Origin: an uncultured Microbacterium sp.
GTDB lineage: Bacteria > Actinomycetota > Actinomycetes > Actinomycetales > Microbacteriaceae
NCBI RefSeq assembly: GCF_900078385.1
Contig: NZ_FLQR01000001.1
Location: 620,001 to 684,000 of the forward strand
DNA: 64,000 nucleotides
Reading direction: 5' to 3'
The number at the start of each line of letters is the position of its first letter. The first letter of the stretch is position 1. Under the pieces are notes generated by a model. That model had not been told where the DNA came from. It worked only from the letters and a program-made list of their open reading frames with translations, and did no database searches. Shown one piece after another: positions 1-8,810 of this stretch. A program made the position numbers and the translations under genes.

Positions 1-353
1 TCCGCACGCTCATCCAGCGCGACTTCGACGAGGCGTTCGCGCAGGTCGACGTCATCGCCACGCCGTCCGCGCCGACCACGGCGTTCAAGATCGGCGAGAA
101 GGTCGACGACCCGATCCAGATGTACCTGAACGACGTGACGACGATCCCGGTGAACCTCGCGGGCGTCCCCGGCATCTCGATCCCCTCCGGCCTCGCCGAG
201 GAGGACGGCCTGCCCGTCGGCATCCAGTTCATCGCCCCCGCGCGGGAGGACGCGCGCCTGTATCGGGTCGGCGCCGCTGTGGAGACCCTGCTCGTCGATC
301 GCTGGGGCGGCCCGCTCCTGGATCGCGCACCCGTTCTCGGAGGAACCCGCTGA
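1..353 (+). CDS. gatA: Asp/Glu-tRNA amidotransferase subunit A, 3' end (partial)
   Basis: This is the C-terminal 117 or so residues of the amidase subunit of the GatCAB complex, which converts misacylated Glu-tRNA(Gln) and/or Asp-tRNA(Asn) to the amide form in the cytoplasm. The 5' part lies outside the window. The segment [13 protein letters not shown] and the following GLPVGIQFI are typical of the amidase-signature fold near its C-terminus. The TGA stop at 351-353 shares one base with the gatB ATG, so the two subunits are translationally coupled. Gene order gatA-gatB is standard in actinobacteria. Confidence 0.93.
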   Translation, partial: RTLIQRDFDEAFAQVDVIATPSAPTTAFKIGEKVDDPIQMYLNDVTTIPVNLAGVPGISIPSGLAEEDGLPVGIQFIAPAREDARLYRVGAAVETLLVDRWGGPLLDRAPVLGGTR

Positions 354-1867
354 TGGCCAAGGACAAGCTGCTCGAGTTCGACAAGGCCCTCGAGCTGTAC
401 GAGCCCGTGCTCGGCTTCGAGGTGCACGTCGAGCTGAACACCGCGACCAAGATGTTCTCCTCGGCCGGCAACCCGGCCAACTCGGCGAACCACGAGGCCG
501 GTCCCAACACCCTCGTCGCGCCCGTCGACATGGGGCTTCCGGGCTCGCTGCCCGTCGTCAACGAGACCGCCGTGCGCTACTCGATCAGTCTGGGCCTCGC
601 CCTCGGCTGCTCGATCGCGCCGTCGAGCCGGTTCGCGCGGAAGAACTACTTCTACCCCGACCTCGGGAAGAACTACCAGATCTCGCAGTACGACGAGCCC
701 ATCGCCTTCGAGGGCTCCGTCGAGATCGAGCTCGGCGACGGCACGCTCGTGACGGTTCCGATCGAGCGCGCGCACATGGAGGAGGACGCGGGCAAGCTGA
801 CGCACGTCGGCGGGTCGACCGGCCGCATCCAGGGCGCCGAGTACTCGCTCGTCGACTACAACCGCGCCGGCGTCCCGCTCGTCGAGATCGTCACGAAGCC
901 GATCTTCGGCGCCGAGCACCGTGCGCCGGAGATCGCCAAGGCGTACGTCGCCGCGATCCGAGACATCGTCATCTCGCTGGGCATCTCGGAGGCCCGCATG
1001 GAACGCGGCAACCTCCGCTGCGACGCCAACGTGTCCCTCCGTCCGAGGGGCCAGGAGAAGCTCGGCACCCGCACCGAGACGAAGAACGTCAACTCGATGC
1101 GCTCCGTCGAGCGCGCGGTCCGCTACGAGATCCAGCGCCAGGCGGCGATCCTCGCGGCGGGCGGCACGATCACGCAGGAGACGCGGCACTGGCACGAGGA
1201 CACCGGGACGACGTCGCCGGGGCGACCGAAGTCGGACGCCGACGACTACCGGTACTTCCCCGAGCCGGACCTGCTGCCCGTCGAGCCGTCGCTCGCGCTG
1301 ATCGAGGAGCTGCGCGCCGCGCTGCCGGAGCCCCCCGTCGTGCGTCACCGCCGCCTGAAGGGCGAGTGGGGCTTCACCGACCTCGAGTTCCAGGACGTCG
1401 TCAACGGCGGGCTCCTCGCCGAGGTCGAGCAGACAGTCGCGGCCGGCGCCGCACCCGCCGCCGCCCGCAAGTGGTGGACCGGTGAGATCAGCCGCGTCGC
1501 CAACGCGCAGGGCGTCGAGGCGAGCTCGCTCGTCGAACCGCAGGCGGTCGCGGCCGTGCAGAAGCTCGTGGATGCCGGCACCCTCACGGACAAGCTCGCC
1601 CGCCAGGTGCTCGAGGGGGTCATCGCCGGGGAGGGAACGCCCCAGGAGGTCGTCGATGCCCGCGGTCTCGCCGTGGTCTCCGACGACGGCGCCCTCATCG
1701 CCGCCATCGACGACGCCCTCGCCGCCCAGCCCGACGTGCTCGCGAAGATCCGCGACGGCAAGGTGCAGGCAGCGGGCGCGGTCATCGGCGCGGTCATGAA
1801 GGCGATGCGCGGCCAGGCGGACGCGGCACGTGTCCGCGAGCTCGTGCTGGAGCGCGCCGGCTCCTGA
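353..1867 (+). CDS. gatB: Asp/Glu-tRNA amidotransferase subunit B
   Basis: This 504-residue protein is the tRNA-binding and kinase-like subunit of GatCAB. It activates the misacylated carboxyl group and accepts ammonia channelled from GatA. The N-terminal catalytic cradle begins near residue 17 ([13 protein letters not shown]). The family signature around [14 protein letters not shown] lies near residue 170, and a YqeY-like helical tRNA-binding domain fills the C-terminal third. The length is normal for the family. The ATG overlaps the gatA stop by one base and the frame is open to a TGA at 1865-1867. Confidence 0.97.
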   Translation: MAKDKLLEFDKALELYEPVLGFEVHVELNTATKMFSSAGNPANSANHEAGPNTLVAPVDMGLPGSLPVVNETAVRYSISLGLALGCSIAPSSRFARKNYFYPDLGKNYQISQYDEPIAFEGSVEIELGDGTLVTVPIERAHMEEDAGKLTHVGGSTGRIQGAEYSLVDYNRAGVPLVEIVTKPIFGAEHRAPEIAKAYVAAIRDIVISLGISEARMERGNLRCDANVSLRPRGQEKLGTRTETKNVNSMRSVERAVRYEIQRQAAILAAGGTITQETRHWHEDTGTTSPGRPKSDADDYRYFPEPDLLPVEPSLALIEELRAALPEPPVVRHRRLKGEWGFTDLEFQDVVNGGLLAEVEQTVAAGAAPAAARKWWTGEISRVANAQGVEASSLVEPQAVAAVQKLVDAGTLTDKLARQVLEGVIAGEGTPQEVVDARGLAVVSDDGALIAAIDDALAAQPDVLAKIRDGKVQAAGAVIGAVMKAMRGQADAARVRELVLERAGS

Positions 1868-1903
1868 CGCGGCGGTGTCCGGGGGACCCTGGACAATGGT
1901 CGT

Positions 1904-3169
1904 ATGGGACGCGGCGACGGGACAGGGCGCATCGCGTCTCCCGACGACGCCGATGACACCGGAACCCGCATCCTGCACGTCGACATGGACGCGTTCTACG
2001 CCTCCGTCGAGGTGCTCGACGACCCCCGCCTCGCCGGCAAGCCGATCATCGTCGGCGGCGCGGAGGGCCGCGGGGTCGTCTCCAGCGCGTCGTACGAGGC
2101 GCGCCGCTTCGGCGTGCGGTCTGCCATGTCGACGGGTATGGCGCTGCGTCTCTGCCCGACCGCCGTCGTCGTGACGCCGCATTTCGACCGCTACGCCGCG
2201 CTGTCGCGTCAGGTGATGGAGATCTTCCACGAGGTGACGCCGCTCGTCGAGCCGCTGTCGATCGACGAGGCCTTTCTCGACGTCCACGGCGCGCGGCGGC
2301 TGTGGGGATCGCCCGGCGAGATCGCGCGGGTGCTGCGCGCGCGTGTGAAGGAGCAGACCGGGCTCACCTGCAGCATCGGGGTCGCGGCCACCAAACATGT
2401 CGCCAAGATCGCGTCGACCCTGTCGAAGCCGGACGGCCTCCTCATCGTGAGCGAGGCGGACACCGCCGCCTTCCTCGCCGCCCGGTCGGTGCGGGCACTC
2501 TGGGGCATCGGGCCGAAGGCCGCGGAGGCCCTCGAGGCCCGCGGCATCCACATGGTCTCCGACATCCTCGACGCCCCGCACGCGGTGCTGGAGCGGGCGC
2601 TCGGGAAGGCGATGGGGGAGCGGATCGGACAGCTCGCCCGGGGCCTGGACCCGCGGGAGGTGGAGACGCACCGCATCGAGAAGAGCGTCGGGCACGAGGA
2701 GACCTTCCTCGAGGACATCTCCTCCGTGCCGGTCCTGCGCACCGAGCTGCGACGCCTCGCCGACCGGGTCGCCGCGCGACTGCGCGACGGCGGCTGGGAG
2801 GCGGCGACCATCGCCCTGAAGCTCCGCTTCGCCGACTTCACGACGCTCAGCCGGTCCGCGACCATCCCCGAGCCCACGAACGTCGGGCAGCGGATCGGCG
2901 ACGTCGCCATCGATCTGTTCGACCGCATCGACCTCGTACAGCCTGTGCGCCTCATCGGCGTCCGCGGGGAGAAGCTGCGCCCGGCAGGCTCCCTCGGCGC
3001 CGCGCTCTGGGACGACGACGCCGACTGGCGGCGCGTCGACGAGGCGCTGGACGGCGCCCGCTCGCGCTTCGGCGGCGGGGCCGTGACGCGCGCGAGCACG
3101 CTCGGCGCCCGCCGCGACGTCAACGCGCTGCCGACCAATCCCCGCCTGCCGCCGATCGATCAGGGCTGA
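1904..3169 (+). CDS. dinB: DNA polymerase IV (Y-family)
   Basis: This 421-residue Y-family translesion polymerase extends mismatched or lesion-containing primers. Palm-domain motifs are visible: HVDMDAFYASVE near residue 25 and SIDEAFLDVHG near residue 118, which supply the metal-binding acidic residues. A thumb region and a little-finger domain follow to about residue 375. The last residues (RLPPIDQG) are not a canonical beta-clamp motif. The gene lies 36 bases after gatB. No SOS box is visible upstream, unlike the DUF222 gene at 27.9 kb, so LexA control is not supported here. Confidence 0.95.
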   Translation: MGRGDGTGRIASPDDADDTGTRILHVDMDAFYASVEVLDDPRLAGKPIIVGGAEGRGVVSSASYEARRFGVRSAMSTGMALRLCPTAVVVTPHFDRYAALSRQVMEIFHEVTPLVEPLSIDEAFLDVHGARRLWGSPGEIARVLRARVKEQTGLTCSIGVAATKHVAKIASTLSKPDGLLIVSEADTAAFLAARSVRALWGIGPKAAEALEARGIHMVSDILDAPHAVLERALGKAMGERIGQLARGLDPREVETHRIEKSVGHEETFLEDISSVPVLRTELRRLADRVAARLRDGGWEAATIALKLRFADFTTLSRSATIPEPTNVGQRIGDVAIDLFDRIDLVQPVRLIGVRGEKLRPAGSLGAALWDDDADWRRVDEALDGARSRFGGGAVTRASTLGARRDVNALPTNPRLPPIDQG

Positions 3170-3210
3170 AAGCCCGAGCGATCCCGCGCAGGGCGCAGTA
3201 CGGTGGGTGC

Positions 3211-3531
3211 ATGCCCAACCTCGCACTGGACCTCGGCAAGCAGGCTGCCTCCCTCGGCGTCAACAGCGTCTACGGAGAGCAGATCGACGTCGACGGCGTC
3301 CGCCTCATCCCGGTCGCGCTGACCTGGTCGGGGTTCGGCGCCGGCGAAGACGATCGCGGGAGCGGCGGTGGTGGGGGCGGCGGCGTCGCCGTGCCGCTCG
3401 GCGCCTACATCCGCAAGGGCGACGACCTGCGCTTCGAGCCGAACCTCGTCTCGCTCGTCGCCGTGGCGATCCCGTTCATCTGGGTCACGGGACGGGCGCT
3501 CAGTCGCCTCATCCGTGCGCTCAAGCGCTGA
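3211..3531 (+). CDS. GerW/YtfJ-family protein
   Basis: This 106-residue protein resembles the GerW (YtfJ) family, named from Bacillus spore germination but widespread in non-sporulating actinobacteria with unknown function. The N-terminal half has the family pattern NSVYGEQIDVDGVRLIPVA. A Gly-rich linker at about residues 51-59 leads to VPLGAYIRKGDDLRFEPN and a C-terminal hydrophobic stretch (about residues 78-98) that could anchor it in the membrane. The ATG at 3211 is the first in a good context. Its end overlaps the next gene by 17 bases, which suggests an operon. Confidence 0.75.
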   Translation: MPNLALDLGKQAASLGVNSVYGEQIDVDGVRLIPVALTWSGFGAGEDDRGSGGGGGGGVAVPLGAYIRKGDDLRFEPNLVSLVAVAIPFIWVTGRALSRLIRALKR

Positions 3532-4072
3532 CCCGGTCGCACGCGCCCTCACGGCGGCCGCCGATCTGCTGGCCACCGCGCACCTCGGCGCGCGCGTGAC
3601 GCTCATCGACGGGCGCTCGGGCGCGGGCAAGACGACGCTCGCCGCCCTCCTGTCCGCGCGGCGGCCGGGCGTGCAGGTGCTCGCCCTGGATGCGCTGTAT
3701 CCCGGGTGGGACGGTCTCGCGGAGGGGGTGGATGCCGTGCTCCACGGCGTCCTCGAACCGCTTGCCCGCGGCGAACAGGGCCGCTGGCGGCGATGGGACT
3801 GGGCCGCGGACAGGCCCGCGGAAGGCCACGTCATCGACCCCGAGCGGCCCCTCATCGTCGAGGGGTCGGGAATCCTGACCCCCCGGACGGCCTCCCTCGC
3901 CGACGTGCGGGTCTGGCTCCGTTCCCCTGCCGCGTCGCGGAAGGATCGGGCGCTCGCGCGGGATGGCGACGTGTACCGGGCGCAGTGGGACCGGTGGGCC
4001 GGGCAGGAGGACCGGCATCTCCGCGCCGATCACCCCGAGCGCTGGGCGACGCACGTCGTCGACGTGCCGTGA
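3515..4072 (+). CDS. P-loop ATP-binding protein (uridine kinase-like)
   Basis: This 185-residue P-loop protein has a Walker A motif GRSGAGKTT near residues 33-41. A later VLALDALYPGW segment resembles the nucleoside/phosphoribulokinase-type fold, and the region LIVEGSGIL looks like a Walker B strand. The substrate cannot be told from the sequence. The start is a GTG at 3515 inside the end of the upstream gene, chosen because homology-like sequence begins soon after it and the more distal in-frame ATG would overlap the upstream gene far more. It converges with the DUF2017 gene one base after its stop. Confidence 0.7.
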   Translation: MRSSADPVARALTAAADLLATAHLGARVTLIDGRSGAGKTTLAALLSARRPGVQVLALDALYPGWDGLAEGVDAVLHGVLEPLARGEQGRWRRWDWAADRPAEGHVIDPERPLIVEGSGILTPRTASLADVRVWLRSPAASRKDRALARDGDVYRAQWDRWAGQEDRHLRADHPERWATHVVDVP

Positions 4073-4073
4073 G

Positions 4074-4565
4074 TCAGCGCTCGAGCGACTGCAGCAGCCC
4101 TTCGAGGCGGTAGCCGAGCCACTCGTACACGCCCCAGCGCGGGTCGTCGACGTCGCCGTCGGCCTCGGTGTGGATGCCGAGGCGCGCTGCCAGCACGAGC
4201 CGCAGCGCCGTGAGGGTGCGCAGCCACGCGGACAGGCGCTCCCCGTCGAGCGGGATGGTGACCGCCTCCTCCGCGCCGCGGGCGTCGAGTTCCTCCGGGC
4301 GGAGCGGGGCCCCGTCGCGCAGCAGCGTGGCCAGTACGATGCCGGCATCGGCGGCCCGACGCTGCAGGAGGTCGCCGGCGGTGAGATCGCGGAACTCCCG
4401 CGCCGCCGCCGGGTCGGCGTAGGCGTCCGGGACGAGCCGCGCGATCGCCGGGTCGTCCGGGGCGGACTCCTGCTCCGTCACGAGTGCGGAGAGCTGCTCG
4501 ACGAGGGAGGTGAGATGCGCGACCTCGAGCGCGCTCAGCTCGAGGGCGGCGACCGGCGCGCTCAC
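4074..4565 (-). CDS. DUF2017 family protein
   Basis: This 163-residue, Leu/Ala-rich, mostly helical protein fits the actinobacterial DUF2017 family, which is almost always next to clpS. Features include LVPDAYADPAAAREFRDLT near the middle and GVYEWLGYRLEGLLQSLE at the end. Function is unknown, though a link to ClpS-dependent proteolysis is inferred from context. The GTG start at 4565 overlaps the clpS stop (GTGA), giving tight translational coupling. It is the last gene of the leftward three-gene cluster. Confidence 0.8.
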   Translation of the reverse strand: MSAPVAALELSALEVAHLTSLVEQLSALVTEQESAPDDPAIARLVPDAYADPAAAREFRDLTAGDLLQRRAADAGIVLATLLRDGAPLRPEELDARGAEEAVTIPLDGERLSAWLRTLTALRLVLAARLGIHTEADGDVDDPRWGVYEWLGYRLEGLLQSLER

Positions 4566-4846
4566 GCGCCGGCCTCGCGCACGGTCGCCCACAGCCCGTA
4601 GTCGTGCATCGCCTGCACGTGCAGTTCCATCTGCTCGCGGGCCCCTTCCGCGACGACCGCGTGACCATCGTTGTGCACCGCGAGCATCAGCTGGTTGGCG
4701 CGCGCCGTGGAGTACCCGAAGTACTCCCGGAAGACGTGCACGACGTAGCTCATGAGGTTCACCGGGTCGTTCCAGACAACGGTCTGCCACGGGCCCGATG
4801 ACGTCCGGGCGAGGTCGAGGTTCTCCTGGGGGAGCGTCAGCGTCAT
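4562..4846 (-). CDS. clpS: ATP-dependent Clp protease adaptor ClpS
   Basis: This 94-residue adaptor delivers N-degron substrates to the Clp ATPase (ClpC/ClpA). The signature WQTVVWNDPVNLMSYVVHVF near the N-terminus carries the conserved N-D-x-x-N and M that form the N-end residue pocket. HNDGHAVVAEGAREQMELHV supplies the Clp-binding face. The ATG at 4846 overlaps the stop of the upstream metallopeptidase gene (ATGA), and its own stop overlaps the DUF2017 start. Confidence 0.95.
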   Translation of the reverse strand: MTLTLPQENLDLARTSSGPWQTVVWNDPVNLMSYVVHVFREYFGYSTARANQLMLAVHNDGHAVVAEGAREQMELHVQAMHDYGLWATVREAGA

Positions 4847-5193
4847 GCCCAGCCCAACTCGTGCAGCCGGTCGTCGTCGATGCCGTAGAAGTGCGCGATC
4901 TCGTGCACCAGCGTCGTGTGGATCTCGTCGCGCAGGTCGTCCTCGTCGGCGCACGCGTCCAGGTGCGGCTCGCGATAGACGATGATCCGATCCGGGAGCT
5001 CACCCATCCCGTAGCGATCGCGCTCGGTGAGGGAGAGGCCGTCATAGAGGCCGAGGAGGTCGAGGCTGCCGTCCTCCGGACGGTCCTCCACGACGAACAC
5101 GACGTTGTCGAGACCGGCGACCATGTCCTCCGGGAGCCGGTCGAGCTCGTCGGAGACGATCGCGTCGAACGCGTCGGCATCCATCTCGATCAT
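4843..5193 (-). CDS. Zinicin-like metallopeptidase
   Basis: This 116-residue protein contains HEIAHFYGIDDDRLHELGW, an HExxH zinc site with the extended spacing seen in the small zinicin-like (DUF1025) metallopeptidases. The acidic N-terminal part and the RIIVYREPHLDAC segment also fit that family. Physiological substrates are unknown. It is the first gene of the leftward cluster with clpS and DUF2017, coupled through an ATGA overlap. The start at 5193 leaves about 25 bases to tRNA-His. Confidence 0.8.
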   Translation of the reverse strand: MIEMDADAFDAIVSDELDRLPEDMVAGLDNVVFVVEDRPEDGSLDLLGLYDGLSLTERDRYGMGELPDRIIVYREPHLDACADEDDLRDEIHTTLVHEIAHFYGIDDDRLHELGWA

Positions 5194-5218
5194 GACAACG
5201 CCTCACCGCGGGGGTGCT

Positions 5219-5295
5219 TGGGGTGAGTAACGGGACTTGAACCCGCGACCCCCTGGACCACAACCAGGTGCTCTACCAACTGAGCTATACCCACC
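5219..5295 (-). tRNA. tRNA-His (GTG)
   Basis: The leftward cloverleaf has anticodon GTG in the loop TTGTGGT. The acceptor stem GTGGGTA pairs with TACTCAC (one G-U pair), and the extra G-1 at 5295 faces discriminator C at 5222, the hallmark of tRNA-His. CCA appears to be encoded at 5221-5219. It reads in the same direction as the metallopeptidase cluster. Confidence 0.96.
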
Positions 5296-5328
5296 AAGTG
5301 CCCGTGCATGGGCAACCCCACAAGTGTA

Positions 5329-5952
5329 TTACAGGCCGGAGGCGAACGACGACACCGCGGATGCCGCGGCTTCCCGCGCCGCGTCGCTGGACGGGCCGGG
5401 TTCGGGCACGAACACAGCCTGACGGTAGTACGCGAGCTCGCGGATCGATTCGCGGATGTCGGCGAGGGCGCGGTGTCCGCCGTCCTTCGACGGGGCGTTG
5501 AAGTAGGCGCGCGGGTACCAGCGGCGCGACAGCTCCTTGATCGTCGAGACGTCGATGTTGCGGTAGTGCAGCCACCGGTCGACGCGTGGCATGTACTTCG
5601 CGAGGAACATGCGGTCGGTGCCGATCGTGTTCCCGGCGATGGGCGCCTTCCCCTCGGCGACGAAGCGCTGGATGTACTCGAGAGCCTCGAACTCCGCCTC
5701 GGCCAGGCTCACGCCGCCCGGGATCTCCTCGAGGAGACCGGATGTGGCGTGCATGTTGGTGACGAACTCGTTCATGTTCGCGAGCGCGGACGCGTCGGGC
5801 TTGATCACGATCTGGAAGCCCGGATCGAGCGCACGCAGCTCGAAGTCGGTCACGATGATCGCGATCTCGACGATCTCATCGATCGCGGGATCGAGTCCCG
5901 TCATCTCACAGTCGATCCAGACGAGACGATCGTTCTCCGCGGCACTGCCCAT
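5329..5952 (-). CDS. orn: Oligoribonuclease
   Basis: This 207-residue DEDDh 3'-5' exonuclease removes 2-5-nt RNA ends and linear dinucleotides such as pGpG. Motif ExoI is WIDCEMTGLDP near residue 13, and the catalytic His/Asp lie in HRALADIRESI near residue 161. The length exceeds the roughly 180-residue E. coli enzyme because of a C-terminal Ala/Ser-rich tail. The start at 5952 lies close to tRNA-Arg, which reads the other way. Confidence 0.95.
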   Translation of the reverse strand: MGSAAENDRLVWIDCEMTGLDPAIDEIVEIAIIVTDFELRALDPGFQIVIKPDASALANMNEFVTNMHATSGLLEEIPGGVSLAEAEFEALEYIQRFVAEGKAPIAGNTIGTDRMFLAKYMPRVDRWLHYRNIDVSTIKELSRRWYPRAYFNAPSKDGGHRALADIRESIRELAYYRQAVFVPEPGPSSDAAREAAASAVSSFASGL

Positions 5953-6011
5953 GCCGCCATCCTAACGAGCGCTCCCGACGTCCCTCCGCCCGCGCGATAA
6001 CCTGGGAGCGC

Positions 6012-6084
6012 GCCCTCGTAGCTCAGTGGATAGAGCAGCGGCCTTCTAATCCGCCGGTCACAGGTTCGAATCCTGTCGGGGGCA
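6012..6084 (+). tRNA. tRNA-Arg (TCT)
   Basis: The cloverleaf has acceptor stem GCCCTCG pairing with CGGGGGC and anticodon TCT in loop CTTCTAA. The discriminator is A6084 and the following bases are CCT, so the 3' CCA is not encoded. A GATAAC hexamer at about 5996-6001 is a plausible -10 box. Confidence 0.96.
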
Positions 6085-6147
6085 CCTCACCCCTGGCGGC
6101 AGGGGGCGGTTCCGCGTAGCGTCATGCTCGTCGGAAGGAGTTCGGAG

Positions 6148-6360
6148 ATGAACACCACGTCACAGACAGCACTGTGGGTCGCGTACGGCGCGGAGAGCAA
6201 TGTCGTCGGTACCATCCGGAAGGTCGACGACGCGTACACCGTCACCATCGCCGGCGCGGACGCCTCCGTCGGCACGTACCCGTCCATGGAGATCGCGAAG
6301 AGCGCCCTGCACGGTCACCTGCCGCCCGGGTCGGACTGGCCGAGGTTCACCCAGCACTGA
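6148..6360 (+). CDS. Small hypothetical protein
   Basis: This 70-residue protein is not recognised. It has a beta-rich look (LWVAYGAESNVVGTIRKVDDAYTVTIAG) with no signal peptide and no membrane segment. The ATG at 6148 is preferred over the one at 6124 because an AGGAG at 6136-6140 lies at the right distance upstream. Its end overlaps the convergent YczE-like gene by 14 bases. Confidence 0.65.
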   Translation: MNTTSQTALWVAYGAESNVVGTIRKVDDAYTVTIAGADASVGTYPSMEIAKSALHGHLPPGSDWPRFTQH

Positions 6361-6988
6361 CCGCCGGAGCGCCCTCGACGGGGGTGGGCGTCGCGCGGCG
6401 ACGGCGATCGAACGGCGGCAGCGCGATTTGCACGAGCGGTCCGATCAGGACCGCGAAGAGCACGGTGCCGAGGCCGACGGTCCCGCCGAGGAGCCAGCCC
6501 GCCAGCAGCACGGTGGCCTCGACCGTGAGGCGCGCCGCCCAGATGGGCCAGCCGAGGCGTGCATGGATCCCGGTCATGAGGCCGTCCCGAGGGCCGGGGC
6601 CGAAGTTCGCGCCGATGTAGAGCCCCGAGGCCAGCGCGACCATCACGACGCCGGCGAGGAAGACGACCCCCTGCGCCAGCCAGCCGGTGACCGGGGGCAC
6701 GACGGCCAGCGTCGCCTGCATGCTCGTCCCCACGAGGAGGATGTTCGCGATCGTCCCGACGCCGGGCTTCTGCCGGAGCGGGATCCACAGAAGCAGGATG
6801 AGGAAGCCGAGGAGATTGGTCACCCACCCGATGCCGATGCCCGTCTGCCGCGAGACGCCCTGCGCGAAGACCGTCCAGGGGTCCAGGCCGATGCCCGCCT
6901 GCACCATGACGGCACAGCCCGCGCCGTAGAGGACGAGGCCGACGAGGAGCTGGAGGGCGCGGATGAGCATGACCATATCCAATCGCAT
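6347..6988 (-). CDS. YczE/YitT-like integral membrane protein
   Basis: This 213-residue membrane protein has about five hydrophobic segments. GIGLDPWTVFAQGVSRQTGIGIG after the first segment and GLYIGANFGPGPRDGLMTGI in the third are typical of the YczE/YyaS family. Function is unknown in this family. It is divergently paired with a MocR-type regulator, an arrangement common for YczE and its regulator YczR. ATGs at 6988, 6976 and 6970 are all possible. The outermost lies inside a palindrome that is probably the regulator's operator, so the real start could be internal. Confidence 0.8.
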   Translation of the reverse strand: MRLDMVMLIRALQLLVGLVLYGAGCAVMVQAGIGLDPWTVFAQGVSRQTGIGIGWVTNLLGFLILLLWIPLRQKPGVGTIANILLVGTSMQATLAVVPPVTGWLAQGVVFLAGVVMVALASGLYIGANFGPGPRDGLMTGIHARLGWPIWAARLTVEATVLLAGWLLGGTVGLGTVLFAVLIGPLVQIALPPFDRRRRATPTPVEGAPAVSAG

Positions 6989-7013
6989 GATTGGCCTCCG
7001 GCGACCAGTCCAA
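6979..7013. promoter_or_regulatory. Candidate MocR operator between yczE-like and mocR genes
   Basis: A perfect 6-bp inverted repeat CCAATC-GCAT-GATTGG occupies 6979-6994. A further direct half-site CCAAT lies at 7010-7014. It covers the predicted start of the leftward membrane protein and lies 20-50 bases before the MocR start. ATACAGT just downstream may be the rightward -10. Binding by the adjacent MocR protein is inferred. Confidence 0.55.
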
Positions 7014-7032
7014 TACGGATACAGTGGCTCGC

Positions 7033-8448
7033 ATGGACTCTCGGATCACGGCGCGGAGCCTCGCACAGGCCCTCGGCGGATGGCGCACGCGCGAACCGGC
7101 GTACGAAGCCCTGGCCGACGGCATCCGCGTCCTGTGTCTGGACAACAGGCTCGCGCCGCGGACCGCGCTGCCCGCGGAGCGCGAGCTCGCCGGTGCCCTG
7201 CAGCTGAGCCGCACGACGGTCGCCGCCGCGTACGGGAGTCTCCGGGCGACGGGACACATCGAGAGTCTCCGGGGTTCGGGCAGTGTGACCCTGCCGCTCG
7301 GGCGCCGTGCGCCCGGCCGCGCAGCGGCCGCGCCGGACGAGATCGACCTGCAGCAGGCGAGCCCGGCGGCATGGCCGGGGCTCGCCGGCCTCCTGAGCGA
7401 GGTGGCCCTGGAGGCGGCGTCGATCGTCTCGCGGGCCGGCTACGACATCCTCGGCCGGGAGGACCTGCGGGAGGCCATCGCCGCCCGCTACACGCAGCGC
7501 GGGATCCCGACGACCGCCGACCAGATCATGGTCACGACGGGGGCGCAGAGCGCGATCCACCTGGTCGCCGCGGCGTTCCTCCGTCGTGGGGAGCGAGCAC
7601 TCATCGAGACGCCGACGTACCCGCACGCCGCCGAGGCGCTCCGCGACGCGGGGGCACGGCTCGTCGGCGTGCCCGTCACCACCGACGACGGCTGGGACCT
7701 GGAACGGGCGGAGCAGGCGTTCGCCCGCACGAACCCGGCCCTGGCCTACCTGATGCCCGCGTTCCAGAACCCGACCGGGCGCAGCATGACCGGACGCGAG
7801 CAGGACGTCATCGGCGCCGCCGCGCATCGCGCCGGCACCGTGCTGGTGCTCGACGAGACCACCGGCGACCTCGCGATCGACCCGCGCCCCGTGGGACCGG
7901 CCCTCCCGGAATCCGGTGCCATCCGGATCGGCTCGCTCGGCAAGACCGTGTGGGGCGGGCTGCGGGTGGGATGGATCCGGGCGGACGCGGAGACCATCCG
8001 CCGACTCGTCGCCGCGCGTCCGCATCGCGATCTCGGCACGCCGGAGTTCGAGCAGGCGGTTGCGACGCGCGTTCTCGCGCACATGCCCGATGTCATCGCC
8101 CAGCGATCCGCGCTGCTGCGGGAGGGGCGGGACGCCCTCGTCGCCGCGCTGCGCGCGCAGCTGCCGGAGTGGCGGCTGCCGCAGGTCGCGGGCGGCGTCT
8201 CGCTGTGGGTCGGCCTGGACGCGCCGCTCAGCTCGGGGCTCGTCCTCGCGGCGCGCGCCGAAGGTCTGCACCTGTCGGCCGGTCCGCGCTTCGCCGTCGA
8301 CGGCGGCCACGACCGGCACCTCCGTGTGCCGTTCACCGCCCCGGTCGAGCAGCTCCGGCGCGCTGTCGACATCCTCGCCCGAACCTGGCCGGTCGTCCGC
8401 GCGAACGCGCCGGTCCGCGGCCCGGATCTGCTGGACGCCGTCGTCTAG
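7033..8448 (+). CDS. MocR-type regulator (GntR wHTH fused to aminotransferase fold)
   Basis: This 471-residue regulator has an N-terminal GntR winged helix (residues about 12-80, with LPAERELAGALQLSRTTVAAAYGSLRATG) fused to a fold-type I aminotransferase domain. The PLP lysine is K304 in IGSLGKTVWGGLRVGW. Such proteins sense PLP or an amino compound and usually control a divergent neighbour. ATG 7033 is preferred to the upstream in-frame TTG at 6991, which lies within the operator palindrome. No clear ribosome-binding site is present, consistent with a leaderless or short-leader message. Confidence 0.88.
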   Translation: MDSRITARSLAQALGGWRTREPAYEALADGIRVLCLDNRLAPRTALPAERELAGALQLSRTTVAAAYGSLRATGHIESLRGSGSVTLPLGRRAPGRAAAAPDEIDLQQASPAAWPGLAGLLSEVALEAASIVSRAGYDILGREDLREAIAARYTQRGIPTTADQIMVTTGAQSAIHLVAAAFLRRGERALIETPTYPHAAEALRDAGARLVGVPVTTDDGWDLERAEQAFARTNPALAYLMPAFQNPTGRSMTGREQDVIGAAAHRAGTVLVLDETTGDLAIDPRPVGPALPESGAIRIGSLGKTVWGGLRVGWIRADAETIRRLVAARPHRDLGTPEFEQAVATRVLAHMPDVIAQRSALLREGRDALVAALRAQLPEWRLPQVAGGVSLWVGLDAPLSSGLVLAARAEGLHLSAGPRFAVDGGHDRHLRVPFTAPVEQLRRAVDILARTWPVVRANAPVRGPDLLDAVV

Positions 8449-8681
8449 CGCGACAGCCGCAGGCACTCCACGGCCTCCGCTGCGGACCAGAAGCTGCCGA
8501 CCTCGCGGAATCTCGCGCTGCCGGCGTGGAAGCGCAGCGCCGCGAATCGCGCGTCGTCCTCGCGGGCCGCGAGATGCCCGATGGCCCGGCCCGCGTCGTC
8601 CAGCACCCGCCAGAGGCCCGCACCCACCGGCAGCAGGCGCACGGCCGCCGGCACGGTCGGCCTCTCCATCACAGTCGGCAT
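8445..8681 (-). CDS. Small hypothetical protein
   Basis: This 78-residue protein of unknown function has a beta-strand/helix pattern (LLPVGAGLWRVLDDAGRAIGHL). It lacks recognised motifs and membrane segments. The start at 8681 is supported by a strong purine-rich site (GGAGGGAGA) just upstream. The stop overlaps the stop of the convergent MocR gene by four bases, so the two transcripts meet tail to tail. Confidence 0.65.
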   Translation of the reverse strand: MPTVMERPTVPAAVRLLPVGAGLWRVLDDAGRAIGHLAAREDDARFAALRFHAGSARFREVGSFWSAAEAVECLRLSR

Positions 8682-8810
8682 GGTCTCTCCCTCCGTGATC
8701 GAACATATGTCCACCCTCCGACATCGGGTCGGCGTCGGGAACAGGCGCGTGGCGCTGTACGTTCGGTCCAGTGACGCGCCGCCGATCGTGGCGCGAGATT
8801 CGGAGACGAC

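Noticed and set aside
1868..1903. SOS box for dinB
   Set aside because: No GAAC-N4-GTTC-type dyad is present in the 36-base gap or the end of gatB.
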